This document shows positions 32,768-41,919 of a stretch of DNA of 64,000 nucleotides, one piece after another; the stretch's first letter is position 1, and every line of letters begins with the position of its first letter. The DNA is from Paenibacillus sp. FSL H8-0048. Lineage in GTDB: Bacteria; Bacillota; Bacilli; Paenibacillales; Paenibacillaceae. The notes under the pieces are model-generated. The model was not told the DNA's origin. It ran no database searches and was given only the letters and a program-made list of their open reading frames with translations. The DNA lies in NCBI RefSeq assembly GCF_038002825.1, contig NZ_JBBODF010000001.1, positions 3,782,001 to 3,846,000 on the forward strand, given 5' to 3'. The position numbers and the translations under genes were made by a program.

Positions 32768-33430
32768 ATGAAAGTCAAAGCTATGATTAAGCAGAACAAC
32801 CTGCTGCGGGAGCAGATGACGCCGTCTAACCGCTCTTATTTCGAAGATATGATTCTGGCGATGCGCGCCAGTTCAGTAGATGCTGTACGTGCAGAGGAGC
32901 TGCTGCTGGAGGCGGCCGCGCTGCTGCTGAAGGGACAAGCCAAGGGGAAGAACGCCAAGCAGGTTTTTGGCGAGAAGCCCGGCGATTATTTCAAGGACGT
33001 GATGGACAGTGCCCCGCCGCGCACACCGCGAAGCCGGCTGAAGAACTCCCTGATGATCTCCTGGTCCGCTCTGACCCTGCTGTTCGGGACGATGGGCATT
33101 GCCGGCCTGATTACACAGTGGAGCGGCGGTCCGCACGAACTCTTCGGCCAGCTTAGCCTGTTCACTCTGGTCGTTGTCGGCGCAGGCTCCATCGTGCTGG
33201 TTGAGCTTATTATGAAATGGATGGCCTCCCTCTCGGAGGACGACAGTCCGAAGCCTAAGACCTTCGACATTAAGGCCCTGGGCATCTATATCGGAATTGC
33301 CGTGATTGCGGTATTCGCCGGCATATTCCTCGATAATCTGTTCCCGGTCATTCCGGTCTCGCCCTGGGTCAGTCTGGCTCTGGCCGCCGCCGGAGGTCTA
33401 GGGCTGAAATTGATATTCTTCCCATCTTAG
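32768..33430 (+). CDS. DUF1129-family membrane protein
   Basis: The product has 220 residues. The soluble N-terminal 90 residues have the LLEAAALLLKGQAKGKNAKQVFGE..YFKDVMDSAPPR pattern of DUF1129 proteins, followed by four hydrophobic segments (about 97-117, 129-147, 173-192, 198-217). Function unknown in the family. It is divergent from the 66-residue gene and is followed by a secreted protein 41 bp later. Confidence 0.8.
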   Translation: MKVKAMIKQNNLLREQMTPSNRSYFEDMILAMRASSVDAVRAEELLLEAAALLLKGQAKGKNAKQVFGEKPGDYFKDVMDSAPPRTPRSRLKNSLMISWSALTLLFGTMGIAGLITQWSGGPHELFGQLSLFTLVVVGAGSIVLVELIMKWMASLSEDDSPKPKTFDIKALGIYIGIAVIAVFAGIFLDNLFPVIPVSPWVSLALAAAGGLGLKLIFFPS

Positions 33431-33471
33431 AGGCTGTATCCCACATCCATTCCACACAGGAGGAGACACGA

Positions 33472-34410
33472 ATGAAAAAGCATGCCGTTCTATCCGCCGC
33501 AATCGCCCTGCTCATAGGGCTTCAGTCAGGCGCAGCCGGACAGGCCGGTGCTGAAGGCAGCGGAAGCAGCCGGACAGGCACTTCCGGTACAGCTGCGAGC
33601 GCTAAGACTGCCAGCCATGCAGAAGCGGTCTATACGGCCGCGCTGCCGCTGCTGTCCAGCGGTAACCTGCCGGGAGCCATTGCCTATATGAAGACGAAGT
33701 TATATGCAGTCACTCCGTATCAGGCGACTGTACTGACGCTGAAGCTGGAGAACCTGCATAAGGCGCTGCTCCCCTCCTGGGAGAAGAAATTCAGCAGCAG
33801 CGAGGTCCAGCGGAAGCTCCTCACCGTCTACAGAGGAGGAGTCAGCATGGAGAAGCTGGCTGAGAGTACGGATAACGCCGCCCTGCGCGCCCTGCTGCAA
33901 AGTGCGGGAGAGAGCGGGTACAAGCTGGATACCGCCGAGGGAAGCTTTTACCCGGTGATTGATTATGCGGCTTACCGCAAATATAAGCCTTATGTAACGG
34001 AGGATATCAGCAGCTATATTTCCATTATGGCGGCTGAATCCGATCTGCCTCCTTCCAAGGATAACGGGCTGATCATTGCCTGGGGCGAGGTGGCCGACCG
34101 TGCGCTGACCCAGGAGCAATTCATCCAGACCTATCCCAAATCCAACCGGGTGCAGGCCGTCAAGAAGCTGTATGACCAGTATGCTGTGAACACCTTCTAC
34201 GGCCAGAACAACACCCCGCTCTTCCATTACGATAATCTGGAGATGGATCTGGAGGCGCAGAAGGCCTACACCGGAATCCTGGCCAAGAACAGCGGCACAA
34301 GCGCCTTCCTGCAGAAGCTTGAGGGCTTCATGAAGCTGATGAAGAGTAACGGCTACCTGCTGGACGACGAGGCGAAGCAGTATTTGAAGACTGAGGTGCC
34401 TCAGCTGTAG
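33472..34410 (+). CDS. Secreted protein of unknown function
   Basis: The product has 312 residues. A signal peptide (MKKHAVLSAAIALLIGLQSG, cleavage probably near AGA/AGQA) precedes a Gly/Ser/Thr linker and a mostly helical domain with several Tyr-rich segments. GGAGGAGAC precedes the ATG. No catalytic motif can be named. It may be co-transcribed with the DUF1129 gene. Confidence 0.75.
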   Translation: MKKHAVLSAAIALLIGLQSGAAGQAGAEGSGSSRTGTSGTAASAKTASHAEAVYTAALPLLSSGNLPGAIAYMKTKLYAVTPYQATVLTLKLENLHKALLPSWEKKFSSSEVQRKLLTVYRGGVSMEKLAESTDNAALRALLQSAGESGYKLDTAEGSFYPVIDYAAYRKYKPYVTEDISSYISIMAAESDLPPSKDNGLIIAWGEVADRALTQEQFIQTYPKSNRVQAVKKLYDQYAVNTFYGQNNTPLFHYDNLEMDLEAQKAYTGILAKNSGTSAFLQKLEGFMKLMKSNGYLLDDEAKQYLKTEVPQL

Positions 34411-34633
34411 GCGGTTCAACTACATCCCATACAAGACACAATTATCCTAACGGGTGAAGGATGCTGATGCCTCATCGCCTTCTGATGATATTCATCCAGC
34501 CCATATGCCTTTTGGCCACCTTGCAGCCGGTTTTCGCATACGATCTGAAGGGCTTCTTCCTTTCTTGGAGGTGCTCCGCCTATCTCTTGCCCTTTCTAAG
34601 CGTTTTCTCTCACCGAGCGCTTGATGGAGCCGG

Positions 34634-34812
34634 ATTGTTGCACATTTTGCAGGATTTCTCTAAAAATGTTACTGGATAAGCTACATTGTTGCATCATTTG
34701 CAGAAATTCTGGTGTTTAGTGCAAGTTAGGGCTGGCTTTGTTGCATTTCATGCAGGATTCCAGCATAAGTCGCTTCTATGGGGCAGTATTGCTGCACTTC
34801 TTGCAACATTCC
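34634..34812. repeat. Four degenerate units with 51/52/51-bp spacing
   Basis: TTGTTGCA or TTGCTGCA begins at 34635, 34686, 34738 and 34789, each followed 12 bp later by a second TTGCA/ATGCA half and a GGATT-like block. Unit spacing is 51, 52 and 51 bp. The rest of each unit is poorly conserved. The array fills the gap between a secreted-protein gene and ilvA; no gene was found in the 34411-34871 gap. Confidence 0.75.
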
Positions 34813-34823
34813 CCTAAAACGGG

Positions 34824-34862
34824 AAACAGCCCCGTCCGCAATCACGCCGGACGGGGCTGTTT
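34824..34862. terminator. Bidirectional terminator next to ilvA
   Basis: AAACAGCCCCGTCCG and CGGACGGGGCTGTTT form a 15-bp perfect stem with a 9-nt loop, flanked by T/A runs on both sides. It serves ilvA on the minus strand and any read-through from the left on the plus strand. Confidence 0.88.
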
Positions 34863-34871
34863 TCTATAAGA

Positions 34872-36134
34872 TTAGATCAGCATACTGAACAGATTGACAT
34901 CCTTGTTAATCTCCACGTAATCGACGCCCTTCTGCTTCATCCGCTCAATCAGCGGGGCGTAGGCATCGGTGGACATCAGCTCAATGCCGACCAGGGCCGG
35001 GCCGTTCTCCTTCTCATTCTTCTTCGTGTACTCGAACCGGGTGATATCATCGTCAGGTCCGACTACCTCGGTCAGGAACTCGCGCAGGGCACCCGCACGC
35101 TGCGGGAAGTTGACCATGAAGTAATGCTTGAGCCCTTCATAGATCAGGGAACGCTCCTTGATCTCCTGCATCCGGTCAATATCGTTGTTGCCGCCGCTGA
35201 CGATGCAGACCACGCTTTTGCCGCGGATCTGATCACGGTACATGTCCAGCGCAGCAATCGGGAGGGAACCGGCAGGCTCCACCACAATGGCGTTCTCGTT
35301 ATACAGCTCCAGAATAGTGGTACACGCCTTGCCCTCCGGCACCTTCACCACATCATCCAGCAGCTTCGAGCAGATATCGAAGGTCAGGCCGCCCACACGC
35401 TTCACCGCCGCGCCGTCTACGAACTTGTTAATCTCCTTCAGGGTGACCACCTCGCCGCTCTCCATAGCCTCAATCATCGAGGCTGCGCCGCTAGGCTCCA
35501 CACCAATAACCTTAGTTGCCGGGCTCACCGTCTTGATATAGGTAGCTACACCGGCTGCCAGCCCACCGCCGCCGATGGTGACGAACACGAAGTCCGCAGG
35601 CTTGTCCAGATTCTCCATCACCTCCATGGCAATGGTACCGTTGCCGGCAATAATACGCGGCTCATCGAACGGATGAATCAGGGTCATGCTATGGTCAATG
35701 CAAGCCTGCAGCGCTTCATCGTAAGCATCATCGAAGGTATCACCCTTCAGAATTACCTCGACGAATTCGCCGCCGAAGCGCCGGACCTGCTTAATCTTCT
35801 GATTAGGAGTAGTGCTAGGCATGAATATCTTGCCTTTGATGCCTAGTGCCTTGCAGGAATAAGCCACCCCCTGGGCATGATTGCCCGCGCTGGCGCAGAC
35901 GATGCCCTTGGCTCTGTCTTCGTCAGACAGACTGCGGATCATATTATAGGCTCCCCGGATTTTGAAGGAGCGTACAATCTGCAGATCCTCACGTTTCAAA
36001 TATACATTACAGCCGTATTTGGCCGACAATACCGCATCCAGCTGGAGCGGCGTACGGACGATAACCTCCCGCAGCACATGGTGTGCGCGTACAATATCTT
36101 CCATTCCTACGATCCGGTTTTCGCCTTCTCTCAT
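34872..36134 (-). CDS. ilvA: Threonine dehydratase (threonine ammonia-lyase)
   Basis: The product has 420 residues. The PLP lysine lies in SFKIRGAYNM, with CASAGNHAQGVA, the GGGGLAAG phosphate loop and SGGNND. A C-terminal ACT-like domain of about 80 residues (HYFMVNFPQRAGALREFL..) indicates allosteric control as in B. subtilis IlvA. It converts threonine to 2-oxobutanoate for isoleucine synthesis. No T-box fits in the 200-bp upstream gap. Confidence 0.93.
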   Translation of the reverse strand: MREGENRIVGMEDIVRAHHVLREVIVRTPLQLDAVLSAKYGCNVYLKREDLQIVRSFKIRGAYNMIRSLSDEDRAKGIVCASAGNHAQGVAYSCKALGIKGKIFMPSTTPNQKIKQVRRFGGEFVEVILKGDTFDDAYDEALQACIDHSMTLIHPFDEPRIIAGNGTIAMEVMENLDKPADFVFVTIGGGGLAAGVATYIKTVSPATKVIGVEPSGAASMIEAMESGEVVTLKEINKFVDGAAVKRVGGLTFDICSKLLDDVVKVPEGKACTTILELYNENAIVVEPAGSLPIAALDMYRDQIRGKSVVCIVSGGNNDIDRMQEIKERSLIYEGLKHYFMVNFPQRAGALREFLTEVVGPDDDITRFEYTKKNEKENGPALVGIELMSTDAYAPLIERMKQKGVDYVEINKDVNLFSMLI

Positions 36135-36281
36135 GTTTTCCCCGCCTCACTGTCTCTTTCTTATCGTTTCGCTTCTTGTAACATACTCTTCCAAGGACTT
36201 TTTTTCAACCCTTGTCCTCTCCACACACCATAACATCCACTGAGAGTGGAATGGAGCGCAGGAGCACCCTGCCGATAAGCA

Positions 36282-36319
36282 AGCGGGCGGTCCGGCTTCT
36301 ACCAGCCGGACCGCCCGCT
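36282..36319. other. Perfect 16-bp-stem hairpin between MCP and ilvA genes
   Basis: AGCGGGCGGTCCGGCT and its exact complement are separated by six bases. There is no T-run on either side, so it is at best an atypical terminator or mRNA-end stabiliser after the chemoreceptor gene. Confidence 0.65.
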
Positions 36320-36331
36320 CAACGCAGCCCC

Positions 36332-38374
36332 CTATACCTTAAACCTCGACACTGCACTCAGCAGCTGCGCCGAGCTGAGCTTAATCTCCTCCATCTCCGC
36401 TACGATGCTGCCGGAACGCCCGATGATCTGCTCCGCTCCGGCAGCAATGGCCCCCGCTCCTTCCGCCCCCTCATTCGTCGCACTGCTTGTCTCGCTGATC
36501 GCTGTAAGCATGCTCTGAATGGAAGCGAGCAGCTCTTCCGAGGTGGCGCTGAAATCCGTCACCAGCTCCTCAATATACCTGGCATCCTCACTGTACCGCT
36601 CTCCGGTCTCCTGCATGGCATCGTAGTCCTTCTTCACCTGGCTGTCCATGAAGCCAAGCATACTCTCCGCAGCCTCCACCAGATTGGACACCGCCTGCAC
36701 AACCGCTCCAGTCACTCCCTGGATCTCAGTCACCGTCTCACGCGAATTATCGGCTAGCTTACGGATCTCCTCCGCCACTACAGCGAACCCCCGGCCCGCT
36801 TCTCCGGCCCGTGCCGCTTCAATTGAAGCATTCAACGATAACAGGTTGGTCTGGGCGGCAATCTCCAGAATGGCGCCCGTAAGCGCGCTGATCTGCGAGA
36901 TCGACCCCGACTGTTCGATGGCCGTGCGCAGCTTCTCTTCACTAAGCCCATACACGCTATCCGCATGTGTGCGGGATTCCCAGGCTCTCTCCTTCAGCCG
37001 CTCCGCCCGTACGTTAATTTCTCCGGCGGCTTCCGCCCCCTCCTGGGCTTTGCGGGCAATCCCATGGATCGCAGCCTTGACCTGGATTGTGCTGGCATTC
37101 ATTTCCTCCATCGAGGCGGCGGTCTGCTGCAGACCTGCCGACAGCTCCTCCGTAACTCCTGAGATATCGGTGATGCTGCCGTCCAGCACGAATACGTTCT
37201 GCTCTGTATTTCCTACCGCTCCCGAGATACTCTGCGAGCTGTGCATAATCTCCTGAATCAGCGACTGCTGCGACTCAATCATATCGTTGAAGCTCTCGGC
37301 CAGCACCCCGATCTCGCCTCCCGCGGTCACTCTTGCCCTTACCGACAGGTCTCCGTCCTTCGCCTGCCCGAACGCAGCTGTGAGCAGCGGAATCTGCTTC
37401 AGGATACTGCCCGAGACCAGATACAGCAGGACAGACAGCACCGCAATTGAAGCAATGATCGAGAGGAAGAATATCAGCTCAAAGTGCTTCAGCGCAAGCT
37501 CCGCATGCTTCTGCGGTACGATCAGTGCGACTGACCACTGGTTAGCCACAGCCGGTGAATAGGATACATAGCTGGGCTCGCCATCTATTTCTGTCTGGAA
37601 GACATTCGAGCCCCACTGCAGCATTTTATCGCCAACAGCCTTCCACGATCCGCCCAGGTCAGCCATCTTCTTCAGCAGGATATGATCCGGATTGGGATGG
37701 TAGATGAACGTCCCTGTCTCATCAATCAGCACGGCATAGCCGCTGCCCTTATAATTAAAAGCGCCCAGCGCCGCTGTAATCTGCTCAATCGAAATATCTG
37801 CACTCGCCACACCGAGCAGCTTGCCTGAATCATCAAGCAGCGGTGTGCTGACACTGACGACCATTTTGCCTGACCCGGCATCAATATAAGGATTGGTAAT
37901 GGTAACACGCTTGTTCGCAGCCGTAGCGGAATACCAGCTTCGCTCCTTCAGCACATAGTCTGCCGGAGGCTCGAATTCATCCTGGGTAATCACCTTGTTC
38001 ACCGCATCCAGACCTATGTATACATTGAGCAGATTCTTATTGTTGTTCTTGATCAGGTTCAGCGTCTGGATCAGCTGCGCGTACCCGTCCGTAGTCTTCA
38101 GCGTCTGCGCATCCTTCACCCTCGGGATGAAATCGCGGAGATAGGCATTGGCATTGAGCAGCGCCACACTGTCAATAGCAGGCTGCAGCAGGTCACTGAC
38201 CTGCACCCCGATCTCCCCTTTCTCGTACGTCAGTGAGCTCTTCAGCCCGTCCACGATAAGCTGCTTGGCATTGCTGTAGATCACTATAGACACCGCTATG
38301 AAAATAACCACCACAGACAGAATCACCGACAAAAACAGCTTGCTACGAATCCCCATATTCCTTAATGCTTTCAT
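36332..38374 (-). CDS. Methyl-accepting chemotaxis protein with dCache-type sensor
   Basis: The product has 680 residues. The first membrane helix (about 10-30) is followed by an extracellular double-Cache region ([48 protein letters not shown]), a second helix near 300, HAMP, and the signalling hairpin with [24 protein letters not shown] at 38374 is preferred to a GTG/ACG-type start further up because GGGGGAG lies just before it. dCache domains often bind amino acids or carboxylates; the ligand is unknown. Confidence 0.92.
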   Translation of the reverse strand: MKALRNMGIRSKLFLSVILSVVVIFIAVSIVIYSNAKQLIVDGLKSSLTYEKGEIGVQVSDLLQPAIDSVALLNANAYLRDFIPRVKDAQTLKTTDGYAQLIQTLNLIKNNNKNLLNVYIGLDAVNKVITQDEFEPPADYVLKERSWYSATAANKRVTITNPYIDAGSGKMVVSVSTPLLDDSGKLLGVASADISIEQITAALGAFNYKGSGYAVLIDETGTFIYHPNPDHILLKKMADLGGSWKAVGDKMLQWGSNVFQTEIDGEPSYVSYSPAVANQWSVALIVPQKHAELALKHFELIFFLSIIASIAVLSVLLYLVSGSILKQIPLLTAAFGQAKDGDLSVRARVTAGGEIGVLAESFNDMIESQQSLIQEIMHSSQSISGAVGNTEQNVFVLDGSITDISGVTEELSAGLQQTAASMEEMNASTIQVKAAIHGIARKAQEGAEAAGEINVRAERLKERAWESRTHADSVYGLSEEKLRTAIEQSGSISQISALTGAILEIAAQTNLLSLNASIEAARAGEAGRGFAVVAEEIRKLADNSRETVTEIQGVTGAVVQAVSNLVEAAESMLGFMDSQVKKDYDAMQETGERYSEDARYIEELVTDFSATSEELLASIQSMLTAISETSSATNEGAEGAGAIAAGAEQIIGRSGSIVAEMEEIKLSSAQLLSAVSRFKV

Positions 38375-38595
38375 ACAACTCCCCCATCCCCATGTCAATA
38401 GACTCAGGCCTTAAGCTCTACCTGCGGCTATTCTCTGTCTTTTCGACTTATTTCTGCAAAAAATCCCTTTATCCCTTTACCGTTTCTCCGCAAGCTGTGA
38501 AAGAACTGTGTCCATGTCAGGTATTTTCTCATGATTACCCTGTTAAACACCCGCTTCTTCCGCATTTACGCTTATTCATGTCAGGTTTTTTGCAC

Positions 38596-38645
38596 AAAAA
38601 AATACTCCCTTGTCTCTGCTGTATTCAGCAAATAAAAGGGAGTAT
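38596..38645 (-). terminator. Terminator after padR-like gene
   Basis: On the minus strand ATACTCCCTT pairs with AAGGGAGTAT, with an inner TGCTG/CAGCA pairing, and is followed by seven T. Confidence 0.88.
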
Positions 38646-38660
38646 GGGGAGTACACCGTC

Positions 38661-39176
38661 CTACTGTTCCAGCAGCTCCTGAAACCACTTCAGGTTGAGT
38701 TCATGGTGTGCTCTGACATTATTCATCATCGATTTGGCCGTATCGTAGATCTTATCTTGCTTGGCATCCAGCGCATAGTCAATTTCAGCAATTTTGCGCC
38801 GTGTCTGTTCCATCTGCACCGCTACAGCCGCCTTGAATTGCTCAGGATCATATTGGTGGGCGAACAGCGTAGTCATATAAAAGGCTAACGTAATATCGTC
38901 CGTCTGCACCGAGTATTTGGCCATCAGTCCTTTGAAATGCTCGTCACCCTGCGGGGTAATCTCGTAGATGTATTGCTCGGGATAGTTGTTCACGCTAACG
39001 ACCTCCACCAGCCGGACCAAGCCTTCACCCGCCAGCTTCTGGAGGTTGTAATACAGCGATCCCTTCGTCATATGGATAAGGTAGCGGTAATCCCGTTCCT
39101 TGAAGACACTGAGCAATTCATAAGCGCTGGATTGTCCGCAATCCTTCAGCAGACCCAGTATAAGTAAGGGTATAAT
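38661..39176 (-). CDS. PadR-family transcriptional regulator with candidate ATT start
   Basis: The product has 171 residues if started at ATT (39176), which gives (M)IPLLILGLLKDCGQSSAYELL, the expected beginning of the PadR winged helix, eight bases after GAGG. A TTG at 39116 would cut off the first helix of the domain, and no ATG, GTG or TTG stands between the upstream TAA and the domain. The remainder has the PadR wing (MTKGSLYYNLQKLAGEGLV..YEITPQGDEHF) and a C-terminal dimerisation helix. It is 21 bp downstream of the NmrA-like gene and probably represses that operon through the palindromes at 40066-40109. Confidence 0.75.
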   Translation of the reverse strand: MIPLLILGLLKDCGQSSAYELLSVFKERDYRYLIHMTKGSLYYNLQKLAGEGLVRLVEVVSVNNYPEQYIYEITPQGDEHFKGLMAKYSVQTDDITLAFYMTTLFAHQYDPEQFKAAVAVQMEQTRRKIAEIDYALDAKQDKIYDTAKSMMNNVRAHHELNLKWFQELLEQ

Positions 39177-39197
39177 AGTGAATTCCTCTTTCTGTAT

Positions 39198-40040
39198 TTA
39201 TTGAAAATCACCGAGATGCTCCGCAATCCATTCTCTGAACGTATAAGGCTCCCGGCCAAGAATCGTCAGCACCGTATCTGTCACGGCGAGCTTGTGCTTC
39301 AGGCTATACTCCCAGTCCTGGACTCTAAGGGTGATATACTCTTCAGCGATGTACTTACTCATATAGGAACGGAAGTCCCCGATCGTCTGCTCTTCCAGTT
39401 GAATCGATTGTCCAAGCTGCTTGGAGATTTCCGTCAATATGTTCCGCTGGCTAAGAATATTTGCTCCTGTGAGCGTCAAGACCTGCCCGGAGAATCTGTC
39501 AAAATCCGCTACTACCTCACTGATCACTTCGGCAATATCAGCTTCATGCACACTGGCCAGCTTAGCCTCCAGGGCCGGTAACCGGATCGTCCCCTTATTG
39601 TATCTAAAAAGGTCCCTCCAGTAAACGGTATTGTGCATGAACGCCTCCGCCCGGATGAACACATACCGAAAGCCATACGCCTGTATCTGCTCCTCGACCT
39701 TCTTATGCTTCATGGCGTTCTCATTGTAACCGGCATCCGAGCGGTTGATGGAGGCTGAGGATAAAAACACGATGTTCCGTACACCCTTGTCCCGGGCAGC
39801 CTGGAGAATCTCTTCGGCATCATCCAGCAGAATCAGGAATAAGGTCTCCACACCGCTCAGGCTGTCTGACCAGACGCTGCACTCCTTGATATCGCCGGTG
39901 ACGACACTCATATGATCGCTCTGATCGCTTATCAGCTTCTCCGGTGTCCGGGTGAGGGCCTTGAAATGGACAGCCTTAGAATTGAGGTGATGTACAACCC
40001 GATTTCCGACAGTTCCAGTTGCTCCAGTAATAAATAACAT
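39198..40040 (-). CDS. NmrA-like NAD(P)-binding atypical SDR
   Basis: The product has 280 residues. It opens MLFITGATGTVGNRVVHHL, the GxxGxxG nucleotide-binding loop, and continues in the NmrA/quinone-reductase-like pattern (VVTGDIKECSVWSDSLSGVETLFLIL..NIVFLSSASIN). The active-site YxxxK of classical SDRs is not evident. Such proteins act as redox sensors or NAD(P)H-dependent quinone/azo reductases. First gene of a two-gene operon with the PadR regulator. Confidence 0.82.
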   Translation of the reverse strand: MLFITGATGTVGNRVVHHLNSKAVHFKALTRTPEKLISDQSDHMSVVTGDIKECSVWSDSLSGVETLFLILLDDAEEILQAARDKGVRNIVFLSSASINRSDAGYNENAMKHKKVEEQIQAYGFRYVFIRAEAFMHNTVYWRDLFRYNKGTIRLPALEAKLASVHEADIAEVISEVVADFDRFSGQVLTLTGANILSQRNILTEISKQLGQSIQLEEQTIGDFRSYMSKYIAEEYITLRVQDWEYSLKHKLAVTDTVLTILGREPYTFREWIAEHLGDFQ

Positions 40041-40065
40041 TAGGAGGACCTCTTTTCAGATAGTT

Positions 40066-40109
40066 TAGTCTAATTAGACTATAATTCATAATATAGTCTA
40101 ATTAGACTA
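40066..40109 (-). promoter_or_regulatory. Twin 16-bp palindromic operators in the nmrA-like/padR promoter
   Basis: TAGTCTAATTAGACTA, a perfect palindrome, occurs at 40066-40081 and again at 40094-40109, 28 bp apart. They flank TATATT/TATAGT sequences that can serve as -10 boxes on the minus strand, 26-70 bp before the first gene. Twin palindromes in front of an operon encoding a PadR protein indicate autorepression. Confidence 0.8.
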
Positions 40110-40149
40110 AGTTGGCAAGGGGTTTTATATGTTGCCCAATCCCACCGCC

Positions 40150-40282
40150 ATTGTAGTCGGTTTTCCGATTACATTGCGCTCACCTACCCCCGCCACCGCC
40201 ATTGTAGTCGGTTTTTCGATTACATGGCGCTCATCTACCCCCGCCATCGCCATTGTAGTCGGTTTTTCGATTACATGGGCGG
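40150..40282. repeat. Tandem array of 51-bp units (two full, one partial)
   Basis: ATTGTAGTCGGTTTT begins at 40150, 40201 and 40252; units are nearly identical over 51 bp. Each contains an imperfect dyad TGTAGTCGG-TTTTT-CGATTACA followed by GC-rich spacer. A frame on the plus strand reads through it because 51 is a multiple of three, but it has no ribosome binding site and is not taken as a gene. Confidence 0.85.
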
Positions 40283-40320
40283 TGTGCGGTGAAATCACGG
40301 AGGTCGCTCCTAATTTCCAT

Positions 40321-40349
40321 AAAAAAACACAGCCCCGAAGGACTGTGTC
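40321..40349 (-). terminator. Terminator after the SEC-C protein gene
   Basis: On the minus strand ACACAGTCC pairs with GGGCTGTGT around a TTCG tetraloop, followed by seven T. Confidence 0.9.
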
Positions 40350-40368
40350 TGGTATTCATCTATAGCGT

Positions 40369-41691
40369 CTATTGCTTCAGCATCCACTTAAGCAGGTCCG
40401 GCAGGCTCGCCCACAAGCGCGAGTGCATAATTACATATTCAATCGCTTCATTGGGATCACCCATACCGACAAAATCCGGAAGATTATTCGGCAGCCGCTT
40501 CAAGCCCAGCAGGTAATCCGGCACATGCTTGTTCACTCCGCGGGCTATGCGGTAGAGCATTTTGAGCTGCGAGGTAATCCCGTTCTTCTTGAACTCCAGC
40601 ACAATCCGGTCATAGGCAAAAGCCGCCGCCGCATCCTCTTCACCGTAGTTCTTAATGATCCGCTCTGCTGCTTCAAGCTGGTTGCTATACAGATATACAG
40701 CAGTCAGCAGATAGCGGGCACCGGTATTATCATCCTTATTAAGCTCCAGAATATGCTCCAGCATCTCTGTTGCTTCCTCCGCCTTACCGCCGAACCAGCA
40801 GGATTCCGCGTAGCTCTGGCAGATCCGGATATAAGGACGGGTCTCATAGAGCCCCCAGAAGAACCCTTTATGCTTCGTAAAATAAGACTCGCCCAGCTCC
40901 CGTCTGCCTGCGGCGATTCCCGCCTTCAGCAGCTCCCGGGCGTCCTCCTCATTCTCCGTCTCCTCGGCGAGAATAAGGTAGGCTTCCGGGCAGTCCGGAT
41001 AGAGCTCCAGCGCCTTCTCCGCCAATTGGACCCGCCGCTTCGCAGAGGTTGCCTCCATAGCTTGGGCCAGAAGGGTCTGCGCCTTCTCCTGCGGAGTTTC
41101 GTCTCCGTTCAGCGCCATCAAATCGTCTGCTTCCCCGGTCATGCCGTATTCCTCGACATAGTTATAGATCTCTTTAACCTTGCGGGAGATCGTGGCCGTG
41201 GTAATCGCGTATTTGTCTGCCAGCTCCGCCTGCGACAGCATGAAGCCGTATTCCTCGGACAGCAGGTATTCGATTGCCGCACAGAAGGAGCCTGTCTTCT
41301 TCACGGCCGGCTTGGTCTGGCGGGAGAAACCGTTCCACAGCAGCAGTGCCTCCAGAATCAGCTCCCGGTCATACTGGTCTCTCATACGCTCGATCAGCTC
41401 CAGCGCCAGCTGTTCATGGGCCGGATGCTCCCAGCTCAGCTCCTTCGTCACCATCTTCTTGAGCTTGGGCAGCGTTAGCTTGGCCGCAGCAGGAGCAGCA
41501 CTTACCGTAGCCGGCTGTTCCTCTTGCACGATTACGCCGGGGATGGTTACAGGTGCTTGCGCAGCTGCATCTCCTGCGTTAACCAGCCGCAGCATCGACT
41601 GGGCTGCGGCTCTGTCTTTCTCCATGCAGCATTTCTTATATTTGTTCCCGCTTCCACACGGGCATAAGTCGTTTCTTCCTACCTTACTCAA
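40369..41691 (-). CDS. SEC-C metal-binding/TPR-like protein
   Basis: The product has 440 residues. The N-terminus carries [13 protein letters not shown] (residues 10-22), the zinc-binding SEC-C motif. A linker of Ala/Pro/Val follows, then a helical region with an HTH-like segment ([29 protein letters not shown], about 150-185) and a C-terminal array of TPR-like helices ([21 protein letters not shown]..). The combination suggests a nucleic-acid- or ribosome-associated adaptor, but the role is unknown. Monocistronic with its own terminator. Confidence 0.8.
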   Translation of the reverse strand: MSKVGRNDLCPCGSGNKYKKCCMEKDRAAAQSMLRLVNAGDAAAQAPVTIPGVIVQEEQPATVSAAPAAAKLTLPKLKKMVTKELSWEHPAHEQLALELIERMRDQYDRELILEALLLWNGFSRQTKPAVKKTGSFCAAIEYLLSEEYGFMLSQAELADKYAITTATISRKVKEIYNYVEEYGMTGEADDLMALNGDETPQEKAQTLLAQAMEATSAKRRVQLAEKALELYPDCPEAYLILAEETENEEDARELLKAGIAAGRRELGESYFTKHKGFFWGLYETRPYIRICQSYAESCWFGGKAEEATEMLEHILELNKDDNTGARYLLTAVYLYSNQLEAAERIIKNYGEEDAAAAFAYDRIVLEFKKNGITSQLKMLYRIARGVNKHVPDYLLGLKRLPNNLPDFVGMGDPNEAIEYVIMHSRLWASLPDLLKWMLKQ

Positions 41692-41794
41692 AACTAATTC
41701 CCCCTTAAATCAGTAACTGTACATCCGCATAAGCATCGCTGTTATTGTACTATAATAGCATTCGTAGCGCGAAACATATGAATGCTTCAATTTT

Positions 41795-41822
41795 AAAAAA
41801 GGCCTTTCCTTAGAAAGGAAAG
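41795..41822 (-). terminator. Terminator of the purine operon
   Basis: On the minus strand GGTCTTTCC pairs with GGAAAGGCC around TTTCTAA-like loop bases and is followed by six T, about 98 bp after the purD stop. Confidence 0.88.
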
Positions 41823-41919
41823 ACCCTTTATCTGTATATATCCGCACATTTTCCCCCGTACGAGTTGTATTATAGCACTTCTCCTACAACTTGTCAGTCC
41901 TTTTTTTGGGACTTTCTCC

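Noticed and set aside
34461..34679. Open frame of 72 codons after the secreted-protein gene
   Set aside because: It runs into the 51-bp repeat array, has no recognisable domain, and its start lacks support from conserved context.
34634..34812. Possible CRISPR array because of regular spacing
   Set aside because: Repeated parts are short and degenerate dyads, only four units exist, and no cas gene is near. The same holds for the array at 40150-40282, where the whole 51-bp unit is repeated and no unique spacers exist.
36135..36331. T-box leader upstream of ilvA
   Set aside because: No specifier loop, no AGGGTGG-like T-box sequence, and the gap of under 200 bp is too short for leader plus terminator.
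40129..40365. Open frame of 78 codons with a 17-residue repeat
   Set aside because: The repeat is a consequence of the 51-bp DNA array (a multiple of three). The array lies in a regulatory gap and the frame has no ribosome binding site.
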